Source: an uncultured Clostridia bacterium
GTDB lineage: Bacteria; Bacillota_A; Clostridia; TANB77; CAG-508
DNA: 52,591 bases
Direction: 5' to 3'
Assembly (NCBI GenBank): GCA_944393405.1
Contig: CALYAC010000014.1
Coordinates: 1 to 52,591, forward strand
The notes beneath the pieces were generated by a model. That model was not told where the DNA came from, ran no database searches, and saw nothing but the letters and a program-made list of their open reading frames with translations. Made by a program: the position numbers and the translations under genes. Shown one piece after another: positions 1 through 8,641 of the stretch. How positions within the stretch are numbered: position 1 is the first letter of the stretch; each line of letters starts with the position of its first letter.

Positions 1-3000
1 TAATCTGTTCTTATTGTTTCTGCCTCAGATACATTTTCTGTTACATTTCCTTCTGCATCATACATTACCCATCTATACTCTGTATTTATCTCATTATCTG
101 GTAAGAATTCTAATCCTTCTGGTAAATCATCTTTTACCTCTTCGGCATATCCTGCTTGTGTTCCTTCGTTATATACCCTTATTGTATATATTACAATGTC
201 TCCATTTTGAACTTCTACAGGTTCTTTTGTATGCTCATATGTATATTCACCATTATTATTTGTAAATACAGGCACCCTATTTGTTATTTCTTCTTCGTTT
301 ACTCCTGTAATGAATTTTCTTAGTGCTAAATCAAAGTATGTTACTTTAATTTGCTCGATATCTATATCATCCTCACCATCTTCATCATTATCTGGTGTTG
401 AATCTATATCGTCTACTGGATCACCATTTTCATTACTATCTTCTGAAATTTCTGCTGTATTTATGATTATTCTATCTGATGTATTTGGTTCAGTTACTCT
501 AAATGCTATGCATACTTCTTTATAGTCTGGCTCATCCATTGTTTCTGGATCAAATGCATCTATTAGATTTTCTCTTCCTGTTTCACCTTCTTGTGCTTTT
601 GATAGATAATCTGTTCTTATTGTTACTGCTTCTGATACATTTTCTGTTACATTTCCTTCTGCATCATACATTACCCATCTATAATTTTGGTTTGTTGTAT
701 TATCTGGTAAAAATTCTAATCCTTCTGGAATATCATCTTTTACCTCTTCAGCATATCCTGCAATATCTCCTTCATTATATATTCTTAATGTATATATTAC
801 TGTATCTCCATTTTGAACTTCTATAGGTTCCTTTGTATGTTCATATGTATATTCACCATTGTTATTATTAAATACTGGGACCCTATCTGTTATTTCTTCT
901 TCATTTACTCCTGTAATGAATTTTCTTAATGATAGGTCAAAAGCTTGAATTATAACTTTTTCAAAATCATCATCATCTTCTTGACCTGGTATATAACTGT
1001 CTCCTCTATTAATTTCTGTATCTTTATAATTTGGTAATGTTTCATCATTTGGTAATGTTACATTATCTACTGTAGAATCTCTATCTGTTACAGGATTTCC
1101 TTCTACATCACAACTATCTGTAACTTCTGCAATATTAGTTAATTTTTCATCTGATACTGCATCGTCTGATACTCTACATTTGATTTGAACATCTATATAA
1201 TCTAATGTTTGACCATCAAATGCTTCTAATATAACTTTATCGTCACCATCTTTTCTATCTGCATAAATAGTATCTCTATTTGCAGAATACTCTGTATTTG
1301 GTGAAGTAATATCTGTTGTTACGGTTCTACCATCTGAAGCTATTGTCCATCCATATTGTGCGTTAAAACTATCATTTACAAATTCTAGTCCCTCAGGTAA
1401 ATAATCTGTTATTTCTCTTACATATCCATTTACTTCGCCTTCATTATATACTCTTATCGTATATATTACCTCATCACCTGCTGATACATTTACAGGTTGT
1501 TTTGGATGAGTATATATTGCTGTTGTGCTTGTTCCAGCTGCTAATTCTGTTACATCTACTACTGGTGCTCTTGTATATGCTCCTGAATCATCTACTAATT
1601 CTTTATTATTTACTCCAGTAATAAATTTTCTTAAAGCTAAGTCAAATTCTTTTTCTTCAACTCCTGGAATTATTAATTGTTCAAAATCGTCATCATCTTC
1701 TTGACTTGTTTCTCCATATCCTGGTACATTTACATTTCCTGGTGTTGAATCTCTATCTGTTACAGGGTTTCCTTCTGAGTCTGTACATCCTGTTATTTCT
1801 GCTACGTTCTTTAAATCTATTTCAGTTTCTGTTGCAGTTGCTGTTACTTCACATTCTATTTGTACATCTAAATAATGAATAGTTGTTCCATCAAATGCTT
1901 CTATTACTTGTCCTGCTAAATGGTCTGTTGTTACTGCTCTATTGCTTCCTTCTGTCCATCCATATTCTTCATTTATTGAGCTGTTTTCCGCTAATCTAAG
2001 TCCATCTGGTAAGTAATCTGTTATTTCTGTTACTATTCCATCTATAGTTCCTTCATTATATACTCTTATTGTATATACTACTCTATCTCCAGTTGCTACT
2101 GTTAGTGCATTTTTTGGATGTACCTTTTCTGCTGTTGTTGTTGTTCCTGCTTCTAATTCATCTATAGTTTCATCACTTATTTGTGGTACTCTATTTGTTA
2201 TATCTTCTTCATTTATTCCAGTTATAAATTTCCTTAAAGCCAAGTCAAAATATCCTTCTTCTATTACTGGTGGTATTGTTAGTTTTTCAAAATCATCGTC
2301 ATCTTCTTGACTTGTTTCTCCATATCCTGGTACATTTACATTTCCTGGTGTTGAGTCTCTATCTGTTACTGTTTCTCCTTCACCATTTGTTGCTCCTGTT
2401 ATTTCAGCTACGTTCTTTAGATCTATTGAAGTATCTGTTGCAGTTGCTGTTACTTCACATTCTATTTGTACATCTAAATAATGAATAGTTGTTCCATCAA
2501 ACGCATCTATTACCTGGCCTGCTAAATGGTCTGTTGTTACTTCTCCATTATTTCCTTCTGTCCATCCATATTGTGTATTTATTGAGCTATTTTCAGCTAA
2601 GCTAAGTCCTTCTGGTAAGTAATCTGTTATCTCTGTTACTATTCCATCTACATTTCCTTCGTTATATACTCTTATTGTATATACTACTGTATCTCCTGTT
2701 GCTACTGTTAGAGCATTCTTTGGATGTACTTTTTCTGCTGTTGTTGTTGTTCCTGCTTCTAATTCATCAATAGTTTCACTACTTATTTGTGGTACTCTAT
2801 TTGTTATATCTTGTGTATTTAATCTAGTTATAAATTTTCTTAATGCTAAATCAAATATTTCTTCTTCTGGTTTTGTAAAGTCTACACTATCTTCATATGG
2901 TGTTTCTTCTCTTTCTACTATTACTACTGGTTGTTCTGATTCATCTGCGCCTTCTACAGCCCAGTATGTTATTTTTGTGTTATAGTAAGAGCCACTTATT

Positions 3001-4064
3001 TTAAAGTTTATTGTATCTATATTTGTACTTTTTGGTAATACTATATAGAAGTCTTGACCTATTGTTGCTTCTAAGTTATTAAATCTACTTCCGCTTGCAT
3101 TTTGTAGTGTTGGATTTAATGTTTCTCCTTCACCGTTTGTAAATACTCCTTCTAGTTCTCCTTCTGTATCGCTTATTCTATTTATTCTATATGGTCCTAT
3201 TACATAGCTATTTGTTGTTTCTTGTAATGTTGGTGTTGTATCTGCTAATTCATATGGCTGACTTGCTGTTGTTACTTTGTAATTTGCTGCATTTGCTTCT
3301 GCTGTATCTACTAAATAGTTGTATAATACTTTTGCTTCTTCATTTCTTTCCCATCCATATTCTCCTGTTTTATCTGATAAAGGTCCATATCCTGAGTTTT
3401 GTCCTGCTACTGAATTAACCCATAATGAAAAACTTGCATCTCCTCCTGCTGTTTCTACTGCACTTACATCATAATCTGGATCTCCGTTATTTGTAAAATG
3501 CCATACTGCTAATTGTTGTACTACATCTATATCTTCATCTGTTAGATATGTATTTCTTATATCTGCAGCTTCCATTAATTGTTCCTTAAATGCTTCTGCT
3601 TGTTGTTTCTCTTCTGTTGATGCGTTAGATGCTGCTGGTACATATATATTTTCTAATAGCCATAATAATGCTTTATATGTATTACTATTTACATCAGGTA
3701 ATGCATCTACATATGGACTTGTTATTGAACTTGGATTTTTCATATCAAAATAATTTGTATAGTGTCTTACTGATGGATTTCCACTACCAAATATATTTGA
3801 TCCAAATCCTGGTCCTCCTTTTAAACAGTAGATTGTACTATCATAATTTGTTGTTGATCCACTGCTATTTGTCTCTACAATTTTCCATACATTTTTTTCT
3901 AATACTTGATATCCATAACCTGATTGTCTTAATGGTCTTATTATCAAATATTTGTCACCACCTGTTGTAGCTTTTGCAATATTTAGATTGCTAAGACACA
4001 ATACAGATATTATTGACATTAGTATAACTAAAGCTAATTTTTTTAGTTTCATATACATTACCAT
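1..4064 (-). CDS. Thioester-domain (TED) surface adhesin with tandem isopeptide/DUF11-like repeats, 3' end outside window
   Basis: The minus-strand frame stays open from an ATG at 4064 to the window edge (1354 codons seen). I chose that ATG over in-frame ATGs at 4058 and 4052 because an AAGGAG lies 7 bases before it. A signal peptide (about residues 5-32, ending near NIAKA) is followed by a thioester domain: Cys80 in YCLKGGPGFG and the TQXA-like motif QQLAVW with Gln184, the expected Cys-Gln thioester pair. Repeat domains starting with FDLALRKFIT begin at residues about 404, 606, 807, 1042 and 1244, spaced 201-235 residues. Each has the Lys in its first strand and an N-x-A-E motif (NVAEIT type) near its end, the usual layout of intramolecular isopeptide domains. 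TED proteins of Gram-positive bacteria bind host surfaces covalently; that role is inferred here. A sortase motif would lie outside the window. Confidence 0.88.
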   Translation of the reverse strand, partial: MVMYMKLKKLALVILMSIISVLCLSNLNIAKATTGGDKYLIIRPLRQSGYGYQVLEKNVWKIVETNSSGSTTNYDSTIYCLKGGPGFGSNIFGSGNPSVRHYTNYFDMKNPSSITSPYVDALPDVNSNTYKALLWLLENIYVPAASNASTEEKQQAEAFKEQLMEAADIRNTYLTDEDIDVVQQLAVWHFTNNGDPDYDVSAVETAGGDASFSLWVNSVAGQNSGYGPLSDKTGEYGWERNEEAKVLYNYLVDTAEANAANYKVTTASQPYELADTTPTLQETTNSYVIGPYRINRISDTEGELEGVFTNGEGETLNPTLQNASGSRFNNLEATIGQDFYIVLPKSTNIDTINFKISGSYYNTKITYWAVEGADESEQPVVIVEREETPYEDSVDFTKPEEEIFDLALRKFITRLNTQDITNRVPQISSETIDELEAGTTTTAEKVHPKNALTVATGDTVVYTIRVYNEGNVDGIVTEITDYLPEGLSLAENSSINTQYGWTEGNNGEVTTDHLAGQVIDAFDGTTIHYLDVQIECEVTATATDTSIDLKNVAEITGATNGEGETVTDRDSTPGNVNVPGYGETSQEDDDDFEKLTIPPVIEEGYFDLALRKFITGINEEDITNRVPQISDETIDELEAGTTTTAEKVHPKNALTVATGDRVVYTIRVYNEGTIDGIVTEITDYLPDGLRLAENSSINEEYGWTEGSNRAVTTDHLAGQVIEAFDGTTIHYLDVQIECEVTATATETEIDLKNVAEITGCTDSEGNPVTDRDSTPGNVNVPGYGETSQEDDDDFEQLIIPGVEEKEFDLALRKFITGVNNKELVDDSGAYTRAPVVDVTELAAGTSTTAIYTHPKQPVNVSAGDEVIYTIRVYNEGEVNGYVREITDYLPEGLEFVNDSFNAQYGWTIASDGRTVTTDITSPNTEYSANRDTIYADRKDGDDKVILEAFDGQTLDYIDVQIKCRVSDDAVSDEKLTNIAEVTDSCDVEGNPVTDRDSTVDNVTLPNDETLPNYKDTEINRGDSYIPGQEDDDDFEKVIIQAFDLSLRKFITGVNEEEITDRVPVFNNNNGEYTYEHTKEPIEVQNGDTVIYTLRIYNEGDIAGYAEEVKDDIPEGLEFLPDNTTNQNYRWVMYDAEGNVTENVSEAVTIRTDYLSKAQEGETGRENLIDAFDPETMDEPDYKEVCIAFRVTEPNTSDRIIINTAEISEDSNENGDPVDDIDSTPDNDEDGEDDIDIEQIKVTYFDLALRKFITGVNEEEITNRVPVFTNNNGEYTYEHTKEPVEVQNGDIVIYTIRVYNEGTQAGYAEEVKDDLPEGLEFLPDNEINTEYRWVMYDAEGNVTENVSEAETIRTD

Positions 4065-4091
4065 CCTTTTTCTCCTTATAATATATTATAT

Positions 4092-4119
4092 ATTTTACTT
4101 ATTTTTTTTCTTTAGTCAA
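4092..4119 (-). promoter_or_regulatory. Candidate sigma-A promoter of the TED adhesin
   Basis: On the minus strand TTGACT (4119-4114) is followed after 16 bases by TAAAAT (4097-4092), about 28 bases before the adhesin start. Read by eye only. Confidence 0.45.
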
Positions 4120-4205
4120 TATCAGTATTTTCCATATTTTTATTGTGTAAAAAAAGTAATATAAAACTGCTTACGGATTTACCTTTTTCATTATGCGTTT
4201 TTTAT

Positions 4206-4233
4206 ATTACACCCATATTACAATTATATTACA
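4206..4233 (-). promoter_or_regulatory. WalR-like box array, three TGTAAT units at 11-base period (adhesin upstream region)
   Basis: Read on the minus strand, TGTAAT-N5-TGTAAT-N5-TGTAAT occupies 4233-4206, in the same orientation as the adhesin gene and 142-169 bases before its start. Each unit fits the WalR (YycF) consensus TGTWAH-N5-TGTWAH. Two more triple arrays occur in the T4SS locus. The gap 4065-4388 otherwise holds only the promoter and AT-rich sequence. Confidence 0.6.
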
Positions 4234-4388
4234 TTTTTGTAATATTTTCAATGGTTTTACTGTATTTTCCCAGAAAATATTATGTTATCTAGTATTATTT
4301 TAATATCATAAATTAATTTATATGCTTCTATTGACTTTTAGTTCTTTTTTTGCTATTATATTAATTGTTCTCAAAAATTATATAATAT

Positions 4389-4464
<76 letters not shown>

Positions 4465-4484
4465 TAATTAAAGCAGTAGTATAT

Positions 4485-4558
4485 GGCGATATAGCCAAGT
4501 GGTAAGGCACGAGTCTGCAAAACTCTGATCCCCGGTTCGAATCCGGGTGTCGCCTCCA
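4485..4558 (+). tRNA. tRNA-Cys (GCA), copy 1
   Basis: The acceptor stem GGCGATA pairs with TGTCGCC (one G-T pair). The anticodon loop CTGCAAA gives anticodon GCA. The T-arm is CCCGG-TTCGAAT-CCGGG, and CCA is encoded at 4556-4558. It lies 20 bases after tRNA-Gly, so the two are probably co-transcribed. Confidence 0.95.
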
Positions 4559-4692
4559 TATTAAATCTACTGCTTTTATTTTTTCCTATTTTTTATATGA
4601 TATATGATTTACTTGATAATTTATTTTATTATTCTATATTTTTTATTTATTGTTGTTCTAATTCTTTGTTTTAAACATATATTATATTAGGT

Positions 4693-4766
4693 GGCGATAT
4701 AGCCAAGCGGTAAGGCACGAGTCTGCAAAACTCTGATCCCCGGTTCGAATCCGGGTGTCGCCTCCA
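4693..4766 (+). tRNA. tRNA-Cys (GCA), copy 2
   Basis: It is identical to copy 1 except for one D-loop base (AAGCGG instead of AAGTGG). CCA is encoded at 4764-4766. This is a recent local duplication of the tRNA-Cys gene. Confidence 0.95.
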
Positions 4767-4796
4767 ATATTATAATTACAAACTTATATATTATAA

Positions 4797-4836
4797 AATA
4801 AAAGAACTAATATTTAATCGTATTAGTTCTTTTATT
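4797..4836. terminator. Bidirectional terminator between tRNA-Cys and the UDG-like gene
   Basis: A 16-base inverted repeat (arms 4797-4812 and 4821-4836) around an 8-base loop, with A-rich and T-rich flanks. It fits termination of both the plus-strand tRNAs and the converging minus-strand gene, and overlaps that gene's stop codon. Confidence 0.75.
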
Positions 4837-5548
4837 TATAATATTTCCATATTTTATTATATTGTTTTAATTGTTTTTCTTCACTAATTTGTGCGGCAGG
4901 ATGATATAATGGAATAATTACAAAATCTTCTATTTTTATTTCTTTATCAATATTATCTTTTAATGTCCTTCCTATTTTAAATTTATAACCATTTGATAGT
5001 TCAAATAAAGGATAATATCCTAGAGGTAATATTATTTTAGGTTTCACAATATTTATTTGCTCTTTTAAAAATTCTGTACAATTAATAGCTGATTTTTTTA
5101 AGTTAATATTATCTCCTCTATAGTTATCACCTTTTCTTGCACATAATATCCCATTGGTAATATATATTTTATCTATATAATTTTCTCCTAATTCAATATT
5201 ATTATTTTTTGCTGATAGCATAATATATTTTGTAAGCATCTTTTTAGTTAAGCTTTTTTCTTTTTCAATAATATTTGCCCAATTACTATATTTCTCTGCT
5301 TTCATGTACTCTTTATTTAACTTTTTCATATCTCTATATGGACCCCAATCTTGTCCAATAACCATTATTTTACTATCTAATCTATTATACCAATCAGTCC
5401 AAATAGATGGAATATTCTTATAGAATAATCCATCTTCAAAAATATTAACTAAAGAACAGTCTTTTCCATTTTTGTTTATTATATTTATGCATCTATTACA
5501 AGTTGATAAACTATCAAATAGTGCATTTAATTTATCCTTTTTATTCAT
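4832..5548 (-). CDS. Uracil-DNA glycosylase superfamily protein
   Basis: The 238-residue protein has the layout of the uracil-DNA glycosylase superfamily. An N-terminal motif, MVIGQDWGPY (about residues 81-90), corresponds to the GxDPG/GQDWG active-site segment. A central VKPKIILPLGYYPLFEL strand-helix follows, and a C-terminal PLYHPAAQ holds the usual histidine loop. The Cys residues at the N-terminus (CNRCI) could suggest an iron-sulfur family-4/5-like protein, but the full four-Cys set is not clear. Such enzymes remove uracil from DNA at base excision repair. It sits 39 bases downstream of cdd with a weak ribosome-binding site, so the pair may share a transcript with a pyrimidine-salvage and repair theme. 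The exact UDG family is uncertain. Confidence 0.75.
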   Translation of the reverse strand: MNKKDKLNALFDSLSTCNRCINIINKNGKDCSLVNIFEDGLFYKNIPSIWTDWYNRLDSKIMVIGQDWGPYRDMKKLNKEYMKAEKYSNWANIIEKEKSLTKKMLTKYIMLSAKNNNIELGENYIDKIYITNGILCARKGDNYRGDNINLKKSAINCTEFLKEQINIVKPKIILPLGYYPLFELSNGYKFKIGRTLKDNIDKEIKIEDFVIIPLYHPAAQISEEKQLKQYNKIWKYYK

Positions 5549-5587
5549 ATATTGTTTCCTATATTAATTATTAATTTTCTTTAATCT

Positions 5588-5992
5588 CTAATTATTTACT
5601 TTCTCATTAAAAGCATGTGGTAATAAATCATTTAACTCATATGTTTTTATTATTCCATTATCATAACTTAATATTTTTATATTAGGACAAATACTATTTA
5701 AAAATTGTCTACATACTCCGCATGGCAAACATTCTTCATTACAATCTTCTCTACCTCCCACAACGGCAATTGTATCAAATTCTTTATACCCGTCTGAAAT
5801 TGCTTTCACTATTGCACATCTTTCAGCACATATATTGGTCACTCCTATTCCAGATGGATCCTCTATATTACATCCTAAAAATACTTTTCCTTCTTTTGTA
5901 AGAAGTGCCGCTCCTACTTTATAGTTTGATATAGGAGAATGTGAATTTTCTCTTGCTTTTTTTGCTAATTCGATTAATTCATTATTATCCAT
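5588..5992 (-). CDS. cdd: Cytidine deaminase
   Basis: At 134 residues this is the normal size for homotetrameric cytidine deaminase, which hydrolyses cytidine or deoxycytidine to uridine in pyrimidine salvage. The zinc site is intact: Cys55 and catalytic Glu57 in NICAERC, and Cys91/Cys94 in PCGVC. The N-terminal SNYKVGAAL motif forms the substrate pocket. A strong AAGGAGG precedes the ATG. It lies just upstream of the UDG-like gene and downstream of a frameshifted membrane-protein gene. Confidence 0.95.
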   Translation of the reverse strand: MDNNELIELAKKARENSHSPISNYKVGAALLTKEGKVFLGCNIEDPSGIGVTNICAERCAIVKAISDGYKEFDTIAVVGGREDCNEECLPCGVCRQFLNSICPNIKILSYDNGIIKTYELNDLLPHAFNEKVNN

Positions 5993-6029
5993 ATATTATA
6001 CCTCCTTAAAACATATTTATATATTTTTC

Positions 6030-7206
6030 TTACTCTCCTTGATATTTCCATATTTCATCTGTTTGGCCATTATAGAAAGTATCATTATCTGAAATAGAAT
6101 AACTATATGTTAAAAATGGTTGTGTTTCGTCTATATTCTCTCCTATTGCAATCATCCATTCACCACTAAATCCTAAAGTACCATTTGTAGCTTCCCAATT
6201 GTTTATTTGTTCTATATAATCATTATAATTATATACTACATATTTTCCATTATCTAAATTTCTTGTTTCATTTGTTGCTGATTGGCATGAACAAGTTCCG
6301 ATCTTTGTTTAGAATATATTCAGTTCCATATTGATCTACATATCTTCCATATTGTAATGTATAATTTCCAGCTGTAATCTCATTATTTTCAGTTTGAACT
6401 ACTGCATTTTCTCCTATTTCATTAAAATTTACTCCTGATAAATCAGTAATATACTTTGAAGTTTGTAATTGTAAACTTACATCTTCTTCTACTTCGTCTG
6501 TAACCATTTCTTCTATACTTGTCCATTCATTAACTAATCCTTCTATATCTTCTCGTAACTGTTCTATAGAAATATTATTTAGTTGTATTTTGATTTTTGC
6601 ATTGTTTTTTACCTCTGGGTCAACAAATATTTGACTATATTTTGTTACTGTTATAGGTAATCCTGTTGAAGTTTGAGTTGATATCATTTCATCTTTTCCT
6701 ATAGTATAATCAGCTTCATTTGAATTAGGATAATTTATTATATTGGTTATTTTAGTATACGAATCCGTTACATCTGTTGCTTTATGTAAGTACCAAAAAT
6801 ATTCTGATTCTTCTATGTTATATAATAGTATTAAATCAGTATTTTCTCTATTTAAAACATTATTAACATTATTTTGTCCGTCTATATAATAAAAATTTGA
6901 ATACAATACATTGTTTCTATAATAAGACATTACCATTACTGGATTACTATTATTTTCTATTTCTATAAATTCTATATCTACACTTGTAACATCACTATAT
7001 ATTCCATACTTTTCTTTTTCTTGTTCATTATTCTGTTCTATTCCTTCTCTTAGGTAAGCATAATAAGTATCTCCCCAAGTAGTTCCAACACTTTGATTTA
7101 AATTATTGTTTTGATGTACAAAATAAGCTACTATGCCGGCTATTATTATAAGTATAACAACTATTACGGATATAATTATCAATAATTTTCTTGTTTGTTT
7201 ATTCAA
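6030..7206 (-). pseudogene. Frameshifted single-pass membrane protein of unknown function
   Basis: Translation begins at a TTG (7206) 8 bases after GGAGG and gives an N-terminal membrane anchor (residues 9-29) followed by an extracytoplasmic region rich in Asn, Glu and Tyr. The first frame stops at 6268 after about 312 residues. One base over, a clean frame continues to a TAA at 6030 for about 85 further residues (NETRNLDNGKYVVYNYNDY region, ending WKYQGE). Removing one base near 6298-6302 joins the frames into about 391 residues. The break may be real or a sequence error. I recognise no family. The architecture resembles the anchored, extracellular T4SS-associated proteins further upstream, but homology is not evident. 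Confidence 0.6.
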
Positions 7207-7318
7207 TTTATTTTCCTCCTTTTCTTTTTATTTATTATGAAAAAATTATATCAAATTATTTTATAAAATCAATATTTTTCATTATTATCTTTTTAAAATA
7301 ACTTTTTTTAATTACTTT

Positions 7319-8578
7319 TTAAATAAACCTTATATTATATAATAACTCTATGAATTCAAATAAATAATTTTCTATTCCTTTCTTCTTAATTTCTGTTTTA
7401 TTATATATATTTAAAGTTAGTATATTTTCATTATTAATTAATATATTAATATCTCCTAGTAAAAAATCCTTTTTAATTGGTGCTTCTAAATAATATACAG
7501 TATATACTTTTATATTTATATTATCTGTATCTTTCTTATTAATTAACATGTTCTCAAAATCCATCTCATTTAAATACAATTCTATAGAATTTTTTGTACC
7601 TTTTTCCACAAATATTCTACCCTGATTAATTTTTTTCCACTCTTCAAATTTCTGATTTATTATTTCTTTTATATTAATTAATACAAAGTTTTCATAGGTA
7701 TATTCAATTAACTTGATGGTTTCTGCATTTCTTACTTTATTTGTATCAGCTCCTATAATCACAGTTATTATATCAATATTCCCTCTTTTACAAGCTGTGA
7801 CAAGACACCTGCCTGCTCCATTTGTAAATCCTGTTTTTACTCCATAAACACCTGTGATTTGTCCTAAAAGCTTATTTGTATTAGTTATAGTTTTCTGAAT
7901 TCCATTAATATTTATACTAGTAGTTGTCGTAGAAACTATTTTTTTGAAATCATTATTTTTTAGAGCATAATCTGTTATTTTTGCTAAATCATATGCGGTT
8001 GTATAATGATCTTCATTATCTAGTCCATGTGGAACTACAAAATGTGTATTTTGCAAATTTAATTCTTCTGCTTTTTTATTCATCATTTCTGCAAATTCTT
8101 CTATACTTCCTCCTATATGTATAGCTAATGCTACGGCAGCATCATTTCCGGACCTTAGCATTAATCCATATAATAAATCATTAACTGTAATTCTATCATT
8201 CTTTTTTAAACCTAATCTAGATCCTCCTGTTCCCGCAGTTTTAGAATTTATTGTAACTACATCTTTTAAATTAGAATTTTCTAAAACAACTATGGCTGTC
8301 ATAATTTTTGTAGTACTTGCCATTGGAGTTTGTTTATTTCCATTTTTTTCATATATTATTCTTCCAGACGCTCTATCATATATTAATGCTATTCTAGAAG
8401 TTATTTCTAAGTCTTCTATATCTTCTATATTAGCAGATGTTTCTAATACTTCTTGATGAATTTTCTCAATATCTGTATTATCTTCTAATTCATTATTTAT
8501 AGCAGCATGCGCTTCATTTGTATACATAAGTATAATTATTGTTAATATTTTAAATATTAAAGCTAGTCTTTTTTTCAT
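7319..8578 (-). CDS. D-alanyl-D-alanine carboxypeptidase (S11 family, DacF-like)
   Basis: The 419-residue protein starts with a signal peptide (about residues 1-26, ending EAHA). It then shows all three penicillin-binding active-site motifs in order: S88-T-T-K91 (MASTTK), S143-G-N145 (RSGNDA) and K248-T-G250 (GVKTGFT). S11 carboxypeptidases trim the terminal D-Ala from peptidoglycan stem peptides outside the membrane. The poorly conserved C-terminal beta domain is present but short. A strong inverted repeat overlaps its ribosome-binding site (see 8580-8619), so translation may be regulated by RNA folding. It follows the T4SS locus and its acidic companion gene. Confidence 0.92.
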   Translation of the reverse strand: MKKRLALIFKILTIIILMYTNEAHAAINNELEDNTDIEKIHQEVLETSANIEDIEDLEITSRIALIYDRASGRIIYEKNGNKQTPMASTTKIMTAIVVLENSNLKDVVTINSKTAGTGGSRLGLKKNDRITVNDLLYGLMLRSGNDAAVALAIHIGGSIEEFAEMMNKKAEELNLQNTHFVVPHGLDNEDHYTTAYDLAKITDYALKNNDFKKIVSTTTTSININGIQKTITNTNKLLGQITGVYGVKTGFTNGAGRCLVTACKRGNIDIITVIIGADTNKVRNAETIKLIEYTYENFVLINIKEIINQKFEEWKKINQGRIFVEKGTKNSIELYLNEMDFENMLINKKDTDNINIKVYTVYYLEAPIKKDFLLGDINILINNENILTLNIYNKTEIKKKGIENYLFEFIELLYNIRFI

Positions 8579-8579
8579 A

Positions 8580-8619
8580 AAAAATCACCTTTTAAATTAT
8601 ATTTTAAAAAGTGATTTTT
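8580..8619 (-). terminator. Terminator-like hairpin that buries the ribosome-binding site of the D-Ala carboxypeptidase gene
   Basis: On the minus strand, arms at 8619-8603 and 8596-8580 pair over 17 positions with one mismatch around a 6-base loop. They end in a T-run directly before the ATG at 8578. The 3' arm contains the AGGTGA Shine-Dalgarno. It can end transcription of the upstream acidic-protein gene and hide the ribosome site of the downstream gene. Confidence 0.7.
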
Positions 8620-8641
8620 ATGATTTATACATTAATTAAAT

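Noticed and set aside
1..2860. DNA-level repeats near the window start as a CRISPR or satellite array
   Set aside because: The 600-base periodicity comes from repeated protein domains in one reading frame; units diverge as coding DNA does.
2270..4164. Plus-strand hydrophobic open frames opposite the adhesin
   Set aside because: They are antisense shadows of the repeat-rich adhesin reading frame, which shows signal peptide, thioester motifs and repeats.
4140..4200. Possible c-di-GMP riboswitch before the adhesin
   Set aside because: I could not draw the GEMM conserved core or a matching stem; only AT-rich sequence plus the promoter and box array.
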